A stretch of 64,000 bases of DNA from Paenibacillus sp. R14(2021) (lineage in GTDB: Bacteria; Bacillota; Bacilli; Paenibacillales; Paenibacillaceae): positions 3,562,501-3,626,500 of the forward strand of contig NZ_CP080269.1 of NCBI RefSeq assembly GCF_019431355.1. Reading direction: 5' to 3'. A model generated the notes under the pieces. It worked only from the letters and a program-made list of their open reading frames with translations. It was not told the origin of the DNA and made no database searches. The position numbers and the translations under genes were made by a program. How positions within the stretch are numbered: position 1 is the first letter of the stretch; each line of letters begins with the position of its first letter. Positions 48,301-55,186 of this stretch are shown here, piece after piece.

Positions 48301-48695
48301 ACAACACGCGTGCTCTCCGTATCTGTACCATTGCCGCTTGTTACCGTGACATATACGCTGCCAGCAGCACTGCCTAGCTGATTAATGCTCACGAGCGCTT
48401 CAGTAGCACCTGTTCCTACGGTAGCAGTACCCATCAACGTTCCAGCTGTTGCTGCATTGTACACCTTCACAACATCGCCTGCAGCAAGTCCGGTTACTTT
48501 GACCGTGTCTTGCACCCCTGACTTATTATTCGCAACATTAATTGCTGCTGCTGACGGGGCTGTCGTTCCAGCTGCAAATCCAATGGATGGACTCACTGTA
48601 GAAAATAGTAGCGTTGCGCTCAATAATCCTGTTGCAAGTCTTGCAGTCTTTGTTTTATTACTAGGCTGCACTTTAGACTTTGGCTTTAATTTCAT
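42315..48695 (-). CDS. Giant secreted protein of 22 tandem ~95-residue repeat domains
   Basis: About 2126 aa. The start taken is ATG 48695 (MKLKPKSKVQPSNKTK) with GGAGG 9 nt upstream. The frame is open 28 codons further up without a site. A Sec signal peptide (basic stretch, ATGLLSATLLFSTV, likely cleavage after GFAA) precedes 22 domains of about 95 residues. Each runs roughly TVKVTGLAEGDVVNVYSA, GTAIGTATVASGAT, SVYVTVTKANKLESTRTAKTY. Two subtypes alternate: one ends in TEPVSVAP and begins NITATNNK.GVDDKVVV, the other ends in DGEISVAP and begins NNPTG.ADTVKV. The all-beta, Thr/Val/Gly-rich pattern suggests Ig-like sandwich domains, by inference. No Cys, LPXTG, SLH or lysin motif is visible, and the C-terminus (VIKEYIAE) ends inside the last domain. 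Role unknown: surface layer, adhesin or matrix protein are possibilities. It is a single-gene unit. Confidence 0.85.
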   Translation of the reverse strand: MKLKPKSKVQPSNKTKTARLATGLLSATLLFSTVSPSIGFAAGTTAPSAAAINVANNKSGVQDTVKVTGLAAGDVVKVYNAATAGTLMGTATVGTGATEALVSINQLGSAAGSVYVTVTSGNGTDTESTRVVKAYDSETSVAPLAANITISNEKTGSPDTVKVTGLAEGDVVTVYGSILESAAVPSGATEVTVSKADLLTATGGTAQVSVTKVNKLESLRTSKTYNSEPVSTVPAAANITATNNKAGVDDKVVVTGLAEGDVVNVYSAQTGGTAIGTATVATGATSATVTITQISAAAGSVYVSVKSVDKLESARTAKTYDGEISVAPALAVITAVNNPTGSADTVKVTGLAEGDVVNVYGVATGGTAIGTATVASGATEATVSKADLFAATGGSVYVTVTKVNKLESARTARSYVTEPVSVAPVAANITATNNKAGVDDKVVVTGLAEGDVVKVYGAASGGTAIGTATVASGATSATVTITQIGAAASNVYVSVKSTDKLESARTTKAYDGEVSTAPAQTAITVTNNPTGTADTIKVTGVAEGDVVNVYSAATGGTAIGTATVATGATDVTISDEDLLTAAGGSVYVTVTKANKLESTRTAKTYVTEPVSVAPAAANITATNNKVGVDDKVVVTGLLEGDVVKVYGAASGGTAIGTATVASGATSATVTITQISATAGNVYVSVKSTDKLESARTAKAYDGEISVAPAQTAITVTNSPTGSADTVKVTGLVEGDVVNVYSAATGGTAIGTATVASGATDVTISDEDLLTATGGSVYVTVTKANKLESTRTAKTYATEPVSVAPVAANITATNNKVGVDDKVVVTGLAEGDVVKVYSAATGGTAIGTATVASGATSATVTITQISATAGSVYVSVTSTDKLESARTAKTYDGEISVAPLATTITVANNPTGTADTVKVTGLVEGDVVNVYSAATGGTAIGTATVASGATEVTISDEDLLVVAGGSVYVTVTKPNKLESARIAKTYVTEPVSVAPVAANITATNNKVGVDDKVVVTGLAEGDIVKVYGAATGGTVIGTATVASGATSATVTITQISAAAGSVYVSVTSTDKLESTRTVKAYDGEISVAPLATVITVANNPTGSADTVKVTGLVEGDVVNVYSAATGGTTIGTATVASGATDVTISDEDLLTATGGSVYVTVTKANKLESTRVAKTYVTEPVSVAPVAANITATNNKVGVDDKVVVTGLLEGDVVKVYSAATGGTAIGTATVATGATSATVTITQITAAAGSVYVSVTSADKLESARTAKTYDGEISVAPLATVITVANNPTGTADTVKVTGLVEGDVVNVYSAATGGTAIGTATVASGATDVTISDEDLLTATGGSVYVTVTKANKLESTRVAKTYVTEPVSVAPVAANITATNNKVGVDDKVVVTGLLEGDVVKVYSAATGGTAIGTATVATGATSATVTITQITAAAGSVYVSVTSTDKLESARTAKTYDGEISVAPLATTITVANNPTGSADTVKVTGLVEGDVVNVYSAATGGTAIGTATVASGATDVTISDEDLLTATGGSVYVTVTKANKLESTRTAKTYLTEPVSVAPVAANITATNNKVGVDDKVVVTGLLEGDVVKVYSAATGGTAIGTATVASGATSATVTITQISAASGSVYVSVTSADKLESARTAKAYDGEISVAPLATTITVANNPTGNADTVKVTGLVEGDVVNVYSAATGGTAIGTATVASGATDVTISDEDLLTATGGSVYVTVTKANKLESTRVAKTYVTEPVSVAPVAANITATNNKVGVDDKVVVTGLLEGDVVKVYSAATGGTAIGTATVASGATSATVTITQISAASGNVYVSVTSADKLESARTAKAYDGEISVAPLATTITVANNPTGTADTVKVTGLAEGDVVNVYSAATGGTAIGTATVASGATDVTISDEDLLTATGGAVYVTVTKPNKLESLRIAKTYLTEPVTVAPLAANITATNNKAGVDDKVVVTGLAEGDVVNVYSVATGGTAIGTATVATGATSATVTITQIGVAAGTVYVSVTGTDKLESARTAKTYDTETTSPALAANIVVLNNDGEDDIVRVTGLSAGDVVTVYDAATGGTALGTATVANGKTAVNVSIAQLSVGAGKVYITITKANKAESTIVIKEYIAE
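42318..48566 (-). repeat. Intragenic tandem repeat array, 570-bp higher-order period
   Basis: Each ~285-bp unit codes one domain, and pairs of units recur with a period of exactly 570 bp. For example, the TTGCCA(A/G)TGG-type block starting at 42571 recurs at 43141, 43711, 44281, 44851, 45421 and 45991, and in changed form at 46561, 47131 and 47701. Central copies are nearly identical at DNA level, while the first two domains at the N-terminus and the last at the C-terminus are more diverged. This is the usual result of unequal crossing-over in the middle of an array. Copy number may be an assembly-sensitive value. Confidence 0.9.
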
Positions 48696-48950
48696 TTGAC
48701 TTTGCCTCCACAGTAGATGTAGTCGTTTTCTACTACTACTATCGGAAAGAACTATAGCGTTTTGTAGGTATATTTTCACATTTCGTATTTTCTATTGGAA
48801 TTGCCAACATTCTGTAGAACTAGTTTCGTTGCGCTTCAGTCCTTACAACCTGCAGTAAACATAAAAAAGGGGCTGTCTCAAAAGGGTTGAAGTAATTATC
48901 TTCTAACTCCGAAAACCCTCTAATCGCACAAAAAATGGCGTTACAGCGTC

Positions 48951-49491
48951 CTATCCCTGTGGCGCCATTTGCCGTTTTCGGTCCACCGCGGCTTTCTTCA
49001 ACAGGTTGTGGGCAAGCGAAAGCCACCCGACCTCTAGGCTCACTTTTGGCAGGCCGCGAAGCAGGAATCTTCGAAATCCCCGGTTATTTTTCAGCTGTCC
49101 AAATACGCTCTCTGGTTCATGCATCCGCCGAATCAAGCACGTCTTTCATGCGTTCGGAACGAAAGCGATTAATGGTGCGAAAGTCTGGACGCTGCCGTGC
49201 AGCCAGCCACATAAACATGATATTCTCGCAAACGGCTTTGGCAATCTGGCGCGAGGAGTAGATGCGCTGCGCGTAGGCGTAGATGCGCTGCGCGTAGGCG
49301 TAGATGATGATCTTCGTCAGCATCTTGGGGTGGTAGCTGTCTCGTCCTCCGCCGGGATAAGCTTTGGTGAAGAGCTTCATAGGTAACCGATCGACGGCTT
49401 CGTTGATGACGCGAACGATATGGTTTTGAGGGATGTCTTCCTGCAGATCCATTGGCAAAGCGAGTTGGTCCATGCTATATTCTTTGTACAT
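48951..49491 (-). pseudogene. IS1182-family transposase, internally deleted and frameshifted
   Basis: The N-terminal part (49117-49491, MYKEYSMDQLALPMDL to RPDFRTINRFRSERMKDVL) is followed at once, in another frame, by the C-terminal part (48951-49130, MHEPESVFGQLKNNRGFRRFLLRG to AHNLLKK). The central catalytic region, some hundreds of codons, is missing, so no active transposase can be made. The N-terminal part also carries a 7-residue duplication. Confidence 0.8.
49261..49302 (-). repeat. 21-bp tandem duplication inside the transposase remnant
   Basis: The unit GATGCGCTGCGCGTAGGCGTA occurs twice in direct succession on the plus strand (49261-49281 and 49282-49302), read on the minus strand as IYAYAQR twice. 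In-frame slippage or recombination is the likely cause. Confidence 0.85.
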
Positions 49492-49823
49492 AAAGAAACC
49501 TCTCTTTATTTAGAATGGGTGGGTGGTACCTCCATTTTAACAAGGAAAGGTTTCTTTTTGTTTTAAAATTTAAAGGGTAACCTGAACGGAGCAGGTCGCA
49601 TGATTCTGGAGATGCGTCAGCGTTCGCCTTTGTGAGCGGATTCCTACCTTAACTAATTACATGCAAGGAATCCGGGAACAACAGCGATCGGAAGAACATG
49701 CGGGCCGCGCAGTGGATAGGTAACCAAAGATATGGTAAGAGAAACGGGGGCGCCTATCGTCATCTTTTGATGACTTTTGGGACACCCCCCGTTCCTATCC
49801 CTATGTGTCAATGAAATGAATGC

Positions 49824-50369
49824 TTAAGTTTGTTCAATGAGTCCGTACTTACCATCATTTCTCCTATATACGACATTCACTTCACTCGTCACAGAATTCG
49901 CGAACATGAAGAAAGAATGACCGACCATATTCATGTGTAAAATGGCTTCTTCAACATCCATGGGCTTCAACATGAACTGCTTTGTACGTACAAGCTCAAA
50001 TTCCTCCTCCTCATCAGCGACTCGAACTGATGAGCCCTCTTCTTTAAAGAAGGTGCGAATACCGCTTTCTTTACGGAATTTACTGTTTATTTTCGTTTTA
50101 TGTTTGCGAATTTGCCGTTCCAGTTTGTCCACTACCAGGTCAATTGAAGCGTACATATCCTCGCTCTTCTCTTCGGCTCGAAGCATCACGCTGGTCAGCG
50201 GAATCGTCACCTCAATGGCATGTTTACCTTTCGTAACGGACAGGGTTACGTTTGTTTCGGAGGTAAAGGGCTCTTCAAAATACTTTTCCAGGCGGCTGAG
50301 TTTCTTCTCGACATAGTCGCGCAAGGCGTCTGTCACTAAGATGTGTTGACCTCGAATGTTGTATTTCAT
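49824..50369 (-). CDS. hpf: Ribosome hibernation promoting factor, long form (HPF)
   Basis: 181 aa. The N-terminal S30AE/YfiA domain (about 1-100, MKYNIRGQHILVTDALRDYVEKKLSRLEKYF) binds the ribosomal decoding site. The C-terminal domain (about 120-178, ELVRTKQFMLKPMDVEEAILHMNMVGHSFFMFANS) dimerises two ribosomes into 100S particles. This two-domain form is standard in Bacillota. AAAGGAGGAA precedes the ATG. A strong promoter at 50397-50425 drives it alone. In Bacillus the gene is near secA-prfB, as here. The repeat gene and the IS remnant now lie between them. Confidence 0.95.
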   Translation of the reverse strand: MKYNIRGQHILVTDALRDYVEKKLSRLEKYFEEPFTSETNVTLSVTKGKHAIEVTIPLTSVMLRAEEKSEDMYASIDLVVDKLERQIRKHKTKINSKFRKESGIRTFFKEEGSSVRVADEEEEFELVRTKQFMLKPMDVEEAILHMNMVGHSFFMFANSVTSEVNVVYRRNDGKYGLIEQT

Positions 50370-50396
50370 ATGGCATTCCTCCTTTTACATACTCTT

Positions 50397-50425
50397 ATTA
50401 TAACATCTTATGCAGGCGATCTCAA
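50397..50425 (-). promoter_or_regulatory. SigA-type promoter of hpf
   Basis: Minus-strand TTGAGA, a 17-nt spacer and a perfect TATAAT, giving a leader of about 20 nt before hpf. Confidence 0.75.
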
Positions 50426-50514
50426 AGATATTATCTGTTTTTTTTGAATAATTAAACAATTTAGTAGATTGTAATACTAGACTGGAACATGTTAGCCCAA
50501 TTGTTCTGTTAAAT

Positions 50515-50544
50515 GGAAAAGAGCCCTGGTTGCCCAGAGCTCTT
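50515..50544 (-). terminator. Intrinsic terminator downstream of the cold-shock gene
   Basis: Minus-strand stem AAGAGCTCTGG / CCAGGGCTCTT (one mismatch), a GCAA loop, then TTCC. A second hairpin with perfect GTTAAGCG / CGCTTAAC arms lies between it and the gene, at 50553-50588. Confidence 0.7.
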
Positions 50545-50599
50545 GCTTGATACGTTAAGCGCATACCATGTATGATGTAGCCGCTTAACAGCGGGATAA

Positions 50600-50797
50600 T
50601 TACAGTTTAGTTACGTTAGCAGCTTGAGGACCGCGTGCGCCTTCGACGATGTCGAATTCAACCGATTGTCCTTCTTCAAGTGTTTTGAAACCTTCGGATT
50701 GGATTGCGGAGAAGTGAACAAATACGTCGCCGCCTTGCTCAGTCTCGATAAATCCATAACCTTTTTCAGCGTTGAACCATTTTACTTTACCTTGCAT
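50600..50797 (-). CDS. Cold-shock protein (CspA/CspB family)
   Basis: 65-aa OB-fold RNA chaperone. RNA-binding motifs KGYGFI and VFVHFSAI are intact, and the order [38 protein letters not shown] is canonical. It binds single-stranded RNA and keeps it unfolded, in cold or in general growth. AAGGGAA precedes the ATG. The leader from its promoter is about 55 nt, shorter than that of classic cold-inducible cspA, so strong thermosensing by the leader is not indicated. Confidence 0.96.
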   Translation of the reverse strand: MQGKVKWFNAEKGYGFIETEQGGDVFVHFSAIQSEGFKTLEEGQSVEFDIVEGARGPQAANVTKL

Positions 50798-50857
50798 TCA
50801 GAACATTCCCTTCATCTTCAAATAGCTGCGAGATCACTAGGCGTGGCCCACAAATCG

Positions 50858-50887
50858 AATATACCATCGCCGTCACAATATTGTCAA
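50858..50887 (-). promoter_or_regulatory. Strong SigA-type promoter of the cold-shock gene
   Basis: Minus-strand TTGACA, an 18-nt spacer and TATATT. It begins about 48 nt after the end of legF, so transcription of csp is separable from the glycan operon. Confidence 0.8.
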
Positions 50888-50934
50888 TATCTATTTTGTA
50901 AGCGAATACATTACCTTAAACCAATCCCCTGCTA

Positions 50935-51630
50935 TCATTTCTTAAGCAGTTGAATCATACTCTCTGCCACCACAAAATCGAGCATCGTATCGATATCTAA
51001 TGAGCGGTCCTTAGGCATCTTATATCCCTCTGCACCTTCATAGAAAAAAGATTGATTCGATACAATAAAAGAACTGTACGCAGCATATACGGCACCGTTC
51101 AACACATAAACTTTTGAAGCGGCTTGGCGCTGAAGAACAAACTCCGCATCGCTCACCGCGGGAGCGAGTACGCGGCTCTCCTCACTCACAGTAAACATCC
51201 AGGAGAGCGGCTTCTCCATGTCCGTTACTGATACTACGCTTGAGGCGCCTGAAGCAACGAGCTGCTCTAAGCAGCCGTCAATGTCCTCTGCGATCCGAAA
51301 CGGGCTCGTAGGCTGAAGAAGCAGTACAATCTCATACGTCTTCAACATTTCGATCGCATGAATGACCGGCGATATGCCCGGCGTGTCGTCTTGCGCCAAT
51401 TCCGCGGGGCGCATGAAAGGAACTTGTCCCCCCCATTCCCTCGCAGCAGCTGCGATCTCCAGGCTATCCGTTGATACGAATGCATAATCAATGTATTTGG
51501 ATGCCATTGCAGCATCCAGCGTCCATGCCAGAAGAGGCTTCCCGTCCAGCAGCCGGATGTTTTTCCTCGGAAGCCCTTTGGAGCCTCCTCTTGCCGGGAT
51601 AACAGCGAGTACTTTTTTACCGTCTATCAC
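50935..51630 (-). CDS. CMP-sialate/legionaminate cytidylyltransferase (LegF/NeuA-like)
   Basis: Activates a nonulosonic acid with CTP, giving the CMP-sugar used by glycosyltransferases. 231 aa. N-terminal signature VIPARGGSKGLPRKNI binds CTP. LLQPTSPFR and the C-terminal metal-binding LDIDTMLD follow. The start is GTG at 51630 with GGGAG 8 nt upstream. It is the last gene of the legB-legC-legG-legI-ptmE-legF run, so the likely substrate is N,N'-diacetyllegionaminic acid (inference from context; the sequence alone would also fit NeuA or PseF). Confidence 0.85.
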   Translation of the reverse strand: MIDGKKVLAVIPARGGSKGLPRKNIRLLDGKPLLAWTLDAAMASKYIDYAFVSTDSLEIAAAAREWGGQVPFMRPAELAQDDTPGISPVIHAIEMLKTYEIVLLLQPTSPFRIAEDIDGCLEQLVASGASSVVSVTDMEKPLSWMFTVSEESRVLAPAVSDAEFVLQRQAASKVYVLNGAVYAAYSSFIVSNQSFFYEGAEGYKMPKDRSLDIDTMLDFVVAESMIQLLKK

Positions 51631-51667
51631 ACTGTCAACTCCCTGCCATCAAGGATGCTAGATATAT

Positions 51668-52717
51668 TTATCCGAAATTCTCCATAAATTCGCCGTTCGC
51701 CCGATCAAAATCATCTTTACGCCCAATATCGATCCAATACTCTCTGATCGGGAAGACCGCCGTATTAAACTCCCGTCGGATCGCCTCATCAAATAGCGTA
51801 GGCATATCGAAAAATGTATCCTTGGCGATGATTTGCAATATTTCCGGATCGATAACGTAAATACCTCCGTTGACAAAAAACTTCTGCAAAGGCTTCTCTT
51901 CGATTTTCCTTAGCCTATGGTTCTCAACCTGTACGACGCCATACGGAATTTGGAACTCGTATTCCCTTACGCACATGGTGGCTTTCGCCTTGGCTTCAAC
52001 ATGAAAATCGACCAACTGACGGAAATTCACCTTGGTCAGCAAGTCTCCGTTCATCACGATAATCGGCTGAGTCAAGATCTCCGGAATTAAACTAAGTGCA
52101 CCGGCCGTGCCGAGCCGCTTCCCTTCATGTATGTAGCGAATCTCGATTCCCCATCGCGATCCATCGCCGAAGTAGTCTTTTATCATATCCGCTTTATAAT
52201 TCACGGATATATAAAAACGATGAAAACCGTTGGAAATAAAGCTTTCGAGGATCACTTCCAAGATAGGCTTCATACCGATCTTAAGCAGGGGCTTCGGACA
52301 ATCTTTGGTCATTTCCCCAAGCCGCGAACCAAGTCCTCCAGCCATCAGAACGACCCAATTATCCCGGCTATTCCGCTGCAGCAAATCATCGAGCAAGTCA
52401 AGCCTTACCACTCGTCCCGCTTCATCCAGCACGGGAAATTGGCGCAAATTCAAGTATTGCATGACGCTCAAAATCATATCCCGATCCATATCAAGTCTAG
52501 CTGTTCTCGGTTCTCGGTTCATGACCATCGAGACAGGGGAATCTAACCCGATTCCGCGCAATATGCCTCTTCGCACATCGCCGTCCGTAACCGTTCCTAA
52601 TAAATGCCGTTCTTCATCCACAACAAGCGCAATTTGCATGGATCCGCGATCGATTATTTGAAGTACATCCAGGATCGACTGATCAGGTGAAACGAACAAC
52701 TCCTGTATTGGTTTCAT
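51668..52717 (-). CDS. CBS-domain sugar-phosphate nucleotidyltransferase (PtmE-like)
   Basis: 349 aa. Two CBS motifs cover about residues 1-115 (SILDVLQIIDRGSMQIALVVDEERHLLGTVTDGDVRRGIL and a second one). A nucleotidyltransferase domain follows, with VVLMAGGLGSRLGEMTKDCPKPLLKIG, GTAGALSLI and VMNGDLLTKVNF (metal-binding Asp). In Campylobacter the equivalent PtmE makes GDP-glucosamine (then GDP-GlcNAc) for legionaminic acid, and the CBS pair is diagnostic of that branch. ATG 52717 (MKPIQELFVSPDQ) has AAGGAG 10 nt upstream. An upstream in-frame ATG has no site. The 129-nt gap before it contains no gene that I can support. Confidence 0.85.
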   Translation of the reverse strand: MKPIQELFVSPDQSILDVLQIIDRGSMQIALVVDEERHLLGTVTDGDVRRGILRGIGLDSPVSMVMNREPRTARLDMDRDMILSVMQYLNLRQFPVLDEAGRVVRLDLLDDLLQRNSRDNWVVLMAGGLGSRLGEMTKDCPKPLLKIGMKPILEVILESFISNGFHRFYISVNYKADMIKDYFGDGSRWGIEIRYIHEGKRLGTAGALSLIPEILTQPIIVMNGDLLTKVNFRQLVDFHVEAKAKATMCVREYEFQIPYGVVQVENHRLRKIEEKPLQKFFVNGGIYVIDPEILQIIAKDTFFDMPTLFDEAIRREFNTAVFPIREYWIDIGRKDDFDRANGEFMENFG

Positions 52718-52846
52718 GTTATGATTTCTCCTTAGCTGGAACACCGTATGCGAAAGAATGGACCTGAATGTTATGAAGAATGCGCAATACTGCCGACTGT
52801 AGGCTCCTCGATTTGAGCGTGACGATCAATCGACGCCCTTCGAGGA

Positions 52847-53929
52847 TCACCATTCGATTAACTCGTCTTGCTCGTAGCTGCGATTCGCCTTACGCCCCAG
52901 GATTTCCCAATATATTGAAGGGCTGAGGCCATTTCCCGGCCGTTTCAGCGTGAGGTTCGTCTCATCGAACGCTTCTCCCGGCTGGATGCTGCGGGACGCA
53001 ACGATGCTTTTGCGGGCAGGGGTCATATTCTTTAGTTCTGAGGCTGCCGGGTATTTCACCCGTGTGCCTAGCGCCGCTTCCGTATGCCGGATCTGCTTGA
53101 TCAGCGCCTGAATTTCCTGCGGCTCCAGTGAAGCTTGATGGTCCGGCCCTTCCATCGTTTTGTCGAGCGTGAAATGCTTTTCGATCATTTTGGCACCGAG
53201 CGCTACGGCAGCAACGGAAACTTCCGTTCCTAGCGTATGATCCGAGTAGCCGGCAGGCAGCCCAAACGCTTGTTCAAGCGTAAGCATTCGGTTCAAATGT
53301 ACATCCTCGTATGGCGTCGGATATTCCGTCGTGCAATGAAGCAATGTCACTTTATTACGCAAAGCCTGCTGCCCTTCCTCAGAAGCGTAGATACTTCGAA
53401 ATGCCGATAGAGACGGCTTGATATTCTCATCCGAGACGAGTCCGAATGCGATAACGGACAGCGCCTCTTCCACCTCGCCCAGCGTGGCCATCCCCGTAGA
53501 GACAATCAGCTCGCAGCCCGTTTGGGCAGCTTTCAGCAACAAGGGCAAATTGGATAAATCCCCGGACGAAAATTTAAGACGCGGCAGCCGCAGCCTCTCC
53601 GTCAATAGAACTAAACTTGCGTCGTCAAAGGGCGTCGACAAGAAATCGATGTTATGCAGTCGACAGCATTCGATTAATTCCACGTGGTCGTCGAGAGACA
53701 ACTCAAGTCGGCGAATCATTTCCAATTGCGATTCTTGCGAGTCCGTCAGCCTTTTTTGGTATTCGGCTTTTTCAGCACGGCTGCTGACTAATTTTGCAGC
53801 TTGAAAGGTTTGGAATTTAACCGCATTCGCTCCGGCTTTGGCAGCCTCTTCGACCAATCTCTTGGCCAGCTCGATCGAACCGTTATGATTGACTCCCGCT
53901 TCTGCGATAATATAAGTGGCACCTGTCAT
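52847..53929 (-). CDS. N-acetylneuraminate/legionaminic acid synthase (LegI/NeuB-like)
   Basis: Condenses phosphoenolpyruvate with a 6-deoxy (di)acetamido-mannose to make the nonulosonic acid. TIM-barrel domain (about 1-280): IIAEAGVNHNGS, NAVKFQTF, STPFDDASL, STGMATLGEVEEAL, LLHCTTEYPTPYEDVHL and GYSDHTLGTEVSVAAVALGAKMIEKHFTLD. C-terminal SAF antifreeze-like domain (about 295-355, ARKSIVASRSIQPGE). All hallmarks of NeuB are intact. The start is ATG 53929 (MTGATYIIAEAG) with AAGGGG 8 nt upstream. The TTG 6 nt earlier is less good. 360 aa. Confidence 0.9.
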   Translation of the reverse strand: MTGATYIIAEAGVNHNGSIELAKRLVEEAAKAGANAVKFQTFQAAKLVSSRAEKAEYQKRLTDSQESQLEMIRRLELSLDDHVELIECCRLHNIDFLSTPFDDASLVLLTERLRLPRLKFSSGDLSNLPLLLKAAQTGCELIVSTGMATLGEVEEALSVIAFGLVSDENIKPSLSAFRSIYASEEGQQALRNKVTLLHCTTEYPTPYEDVHLNRMLTLEQAFGLPAGYSDHTLGTEVSVAAVALGAKMIEKHFTLDKTMEGPDHQASLEPQEIQALIKQIRHTEAALGTRVKYPAASELKNMTPARKSIVASRSIQPGEAFDETNLTLKRPGNGLSPSIYWEILGRKANRSYEQDELIEW

Positions 53930-54007
53930 TCCCAAATCCCCTTTTGAAGTACGAACATTCTTCTGCTTAATACCGGCTGCGCTGCCGTGATATTGAACTG
54001 CAATGGC

Positions 54008-55186
54008 TCATGGCTTTATCTCATAAAAGGACTTATATAAAACGCCTTCAAGCGAAATGTGTTTCAAAACCGCTTTAATCTTCGGAGCTGTATTTCCATC
54101 TCCGTATATAGAGGACATGGACCGCAGCGATTCTTGAAAAGAGGGGGTTAGCGCATAGTTAATCGCCCGCACGATGTCTGTGCTGGATGTGCCGCAATCG
54201 ATCACGGATGGGCCTTTCATGCGTCCTCCCTGACGATTCCCGATATTGACCGTCGGGATATGAAACATCGGCGCTTCAAAAATACCGCTGGAGGAATTCC
54301 CAATTACAGCACTCACATGACCAAGCGCACTTAAATACCTTAACTGCCCTAAAGAAGTGAAGCATTTGACGCGCTCTGGATGACAAGCCGCATACTCATC
54401 CATCATCGCCCCGATAACTCGCCCATCCATGTCGGAATTCGGTTTCGTGAAGATGATCTTCGCATCCGGGAAACAGTCCAAAGCGTCCAGCAATTGTGCG
54501 ATCAGCTCGCTGGAAGACTGCTTCGCTAACGTTAGCGGATGATAGGTAACGAGGAGATTCGTCGTTCCGAATTCGAAATCCAACGCTTGTTCAAGCTCAT
54601 GCTTGTCCAGCAAACGAAGCTTACGTATGTTATCCAGACCGATTGCACCTACGTTATGAACACTGTCAGGGTTTTCCCCCATTTGAATCACGCGCTGCCT
54701 GTATTTCTCGGTTGCGGTAAAGTGCATATGCGCCATTTTGGTCACGCTGTGGCGGATCGCCTCGTCAACAGCCCCCTCCGTGCTTTCTCCTCCGTGAAGA
54801 TGAGCAATTGGAACGTTGGCGATCATCGCGGCTTGCGCTGCTGTCATGATTTCATACCGGTCCCCTAGCAGCACGATGATATCCGGCGATAAGCGCTCCA
54901 TGGCGTCCGCGAAACCAATAAGCGCCAGGCCCATCGACTTTGTTATGCCTACCGCCGTATCGCTCGACAGGAGCATTTCTACTTTGGCATCGATCTTGAA
55001 CCCGTCGGTCTCGATTTGCCGTACGGTAAGTCCGAACTCGGGAGAGAGGTGCATGCCGGTTACAAGGAGCTGAAGCTCGATATCGGGGTCTTCATTCAGC
55101 TCCTGAAGCAGCGGCGTCAGCAGTCCATATTCCGCCCTCGTGCCGGTAACAACACATATCTTTCTTTTCCCAGCTGGCGTCAACAA
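54008..55186 (-). CDS. Hydrolysing NDP-sugar 2-epimerase (LegG/NeuC-like)
   Basis: GT-B-fold enzyme that removes the nucleotide and inverts C2, delivering the mannose-configured precursor to the synthase. 392 aa. The N-terminus KICVVTGTRAEYGLLTPLL is typical of NeuC. Further motifs are LLGDRYEIM, IAHLHGGESTEGAVDEAIRHSVTKMAH and VIGNSSSGIFEAP. Using this enzyme, not a PseG type, points to legionaminic rather than pseudaminic acid. The start is TTG at 55186 with AGGGG 8 nt upstream. It overlaps the legC stop by 7 nt, so translation is coupled. Confidence 0.88.
   Translation of the reverse strand: MLTPAGKRKICVVTGTRAEYGLLTPLLQELNEDPDIELQLLVTGMHLSPEFGLTVRQIETDGFKIDAKVEMLLSSDTAVGITKSMGLALIGFADAMERLSPDIIVLLGDRYEIMTAAQAAMIANVPIAHLHGGESTEGAVDEAIRHSVTKMAHMHFTATEKYRQRVIQMGENPDSVHNVGAIGLDNIRKLRLLDKHELEQALDFEFGTTNLLVTYHPLTLAKQSSSELIAQLLDALDCFPDAKIIFTKPNSDMDGRVIGAMMDEYAACHPERVKCFTSLGQLRYLSALGHVSAVIGNSSSGIFEAPMFHIPTVNIGNRQGGRMKGPSVIDCGTSSTDIVRAINYALTPSFQESLRSMSSIYGDGNTAPKIKAVLKHISLEGVLYKSFYEIKP

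Larger units (their letters stand above)
48869..49790 (-). mobile_element. Degenerate IS1182-type element or elements
   Basis: The left end reads GGGGCTGTCTCAAAAG, typical of this group. The right end, CTTTTGGGACACCCCC on the plus strand, is an imperfect inverted match (about 13 of 16). Between them is a broken transposase gene. A second inverted pair, AAGAAACCT (49492-49500) and AGGTTTCTT (about 49550-49558), sits just upstream of the transposase start. The two outer ends may belong to different elements, so the limits are tentative. I see no clear target duplication. The stretch 49500-49760 holds no gene that I can support. Confidence 0.55.

Noticed and set aside
49741-49790. Hairpin GTCATC-TTTT-GATGAC with flanking ACGGGGG/CCCCCGT as terminator of hpf
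   Set aside because: It could serve so, but its right arm looks like an insertion-sequence end (CTTTTGGGACACCCC). There is no T run. I recorded it under the mobile element instead.
52718-52846. A short open stretch ending YGVPAK between the legI stop and the ptmE start, recalling the end of hexapeptide acetyltransferases
   Set aside because: At most about 40 codons, no hexapeptide repeats, and its end coincides with the ribosome site of the next gene. Too little to claim a LegH remnant.
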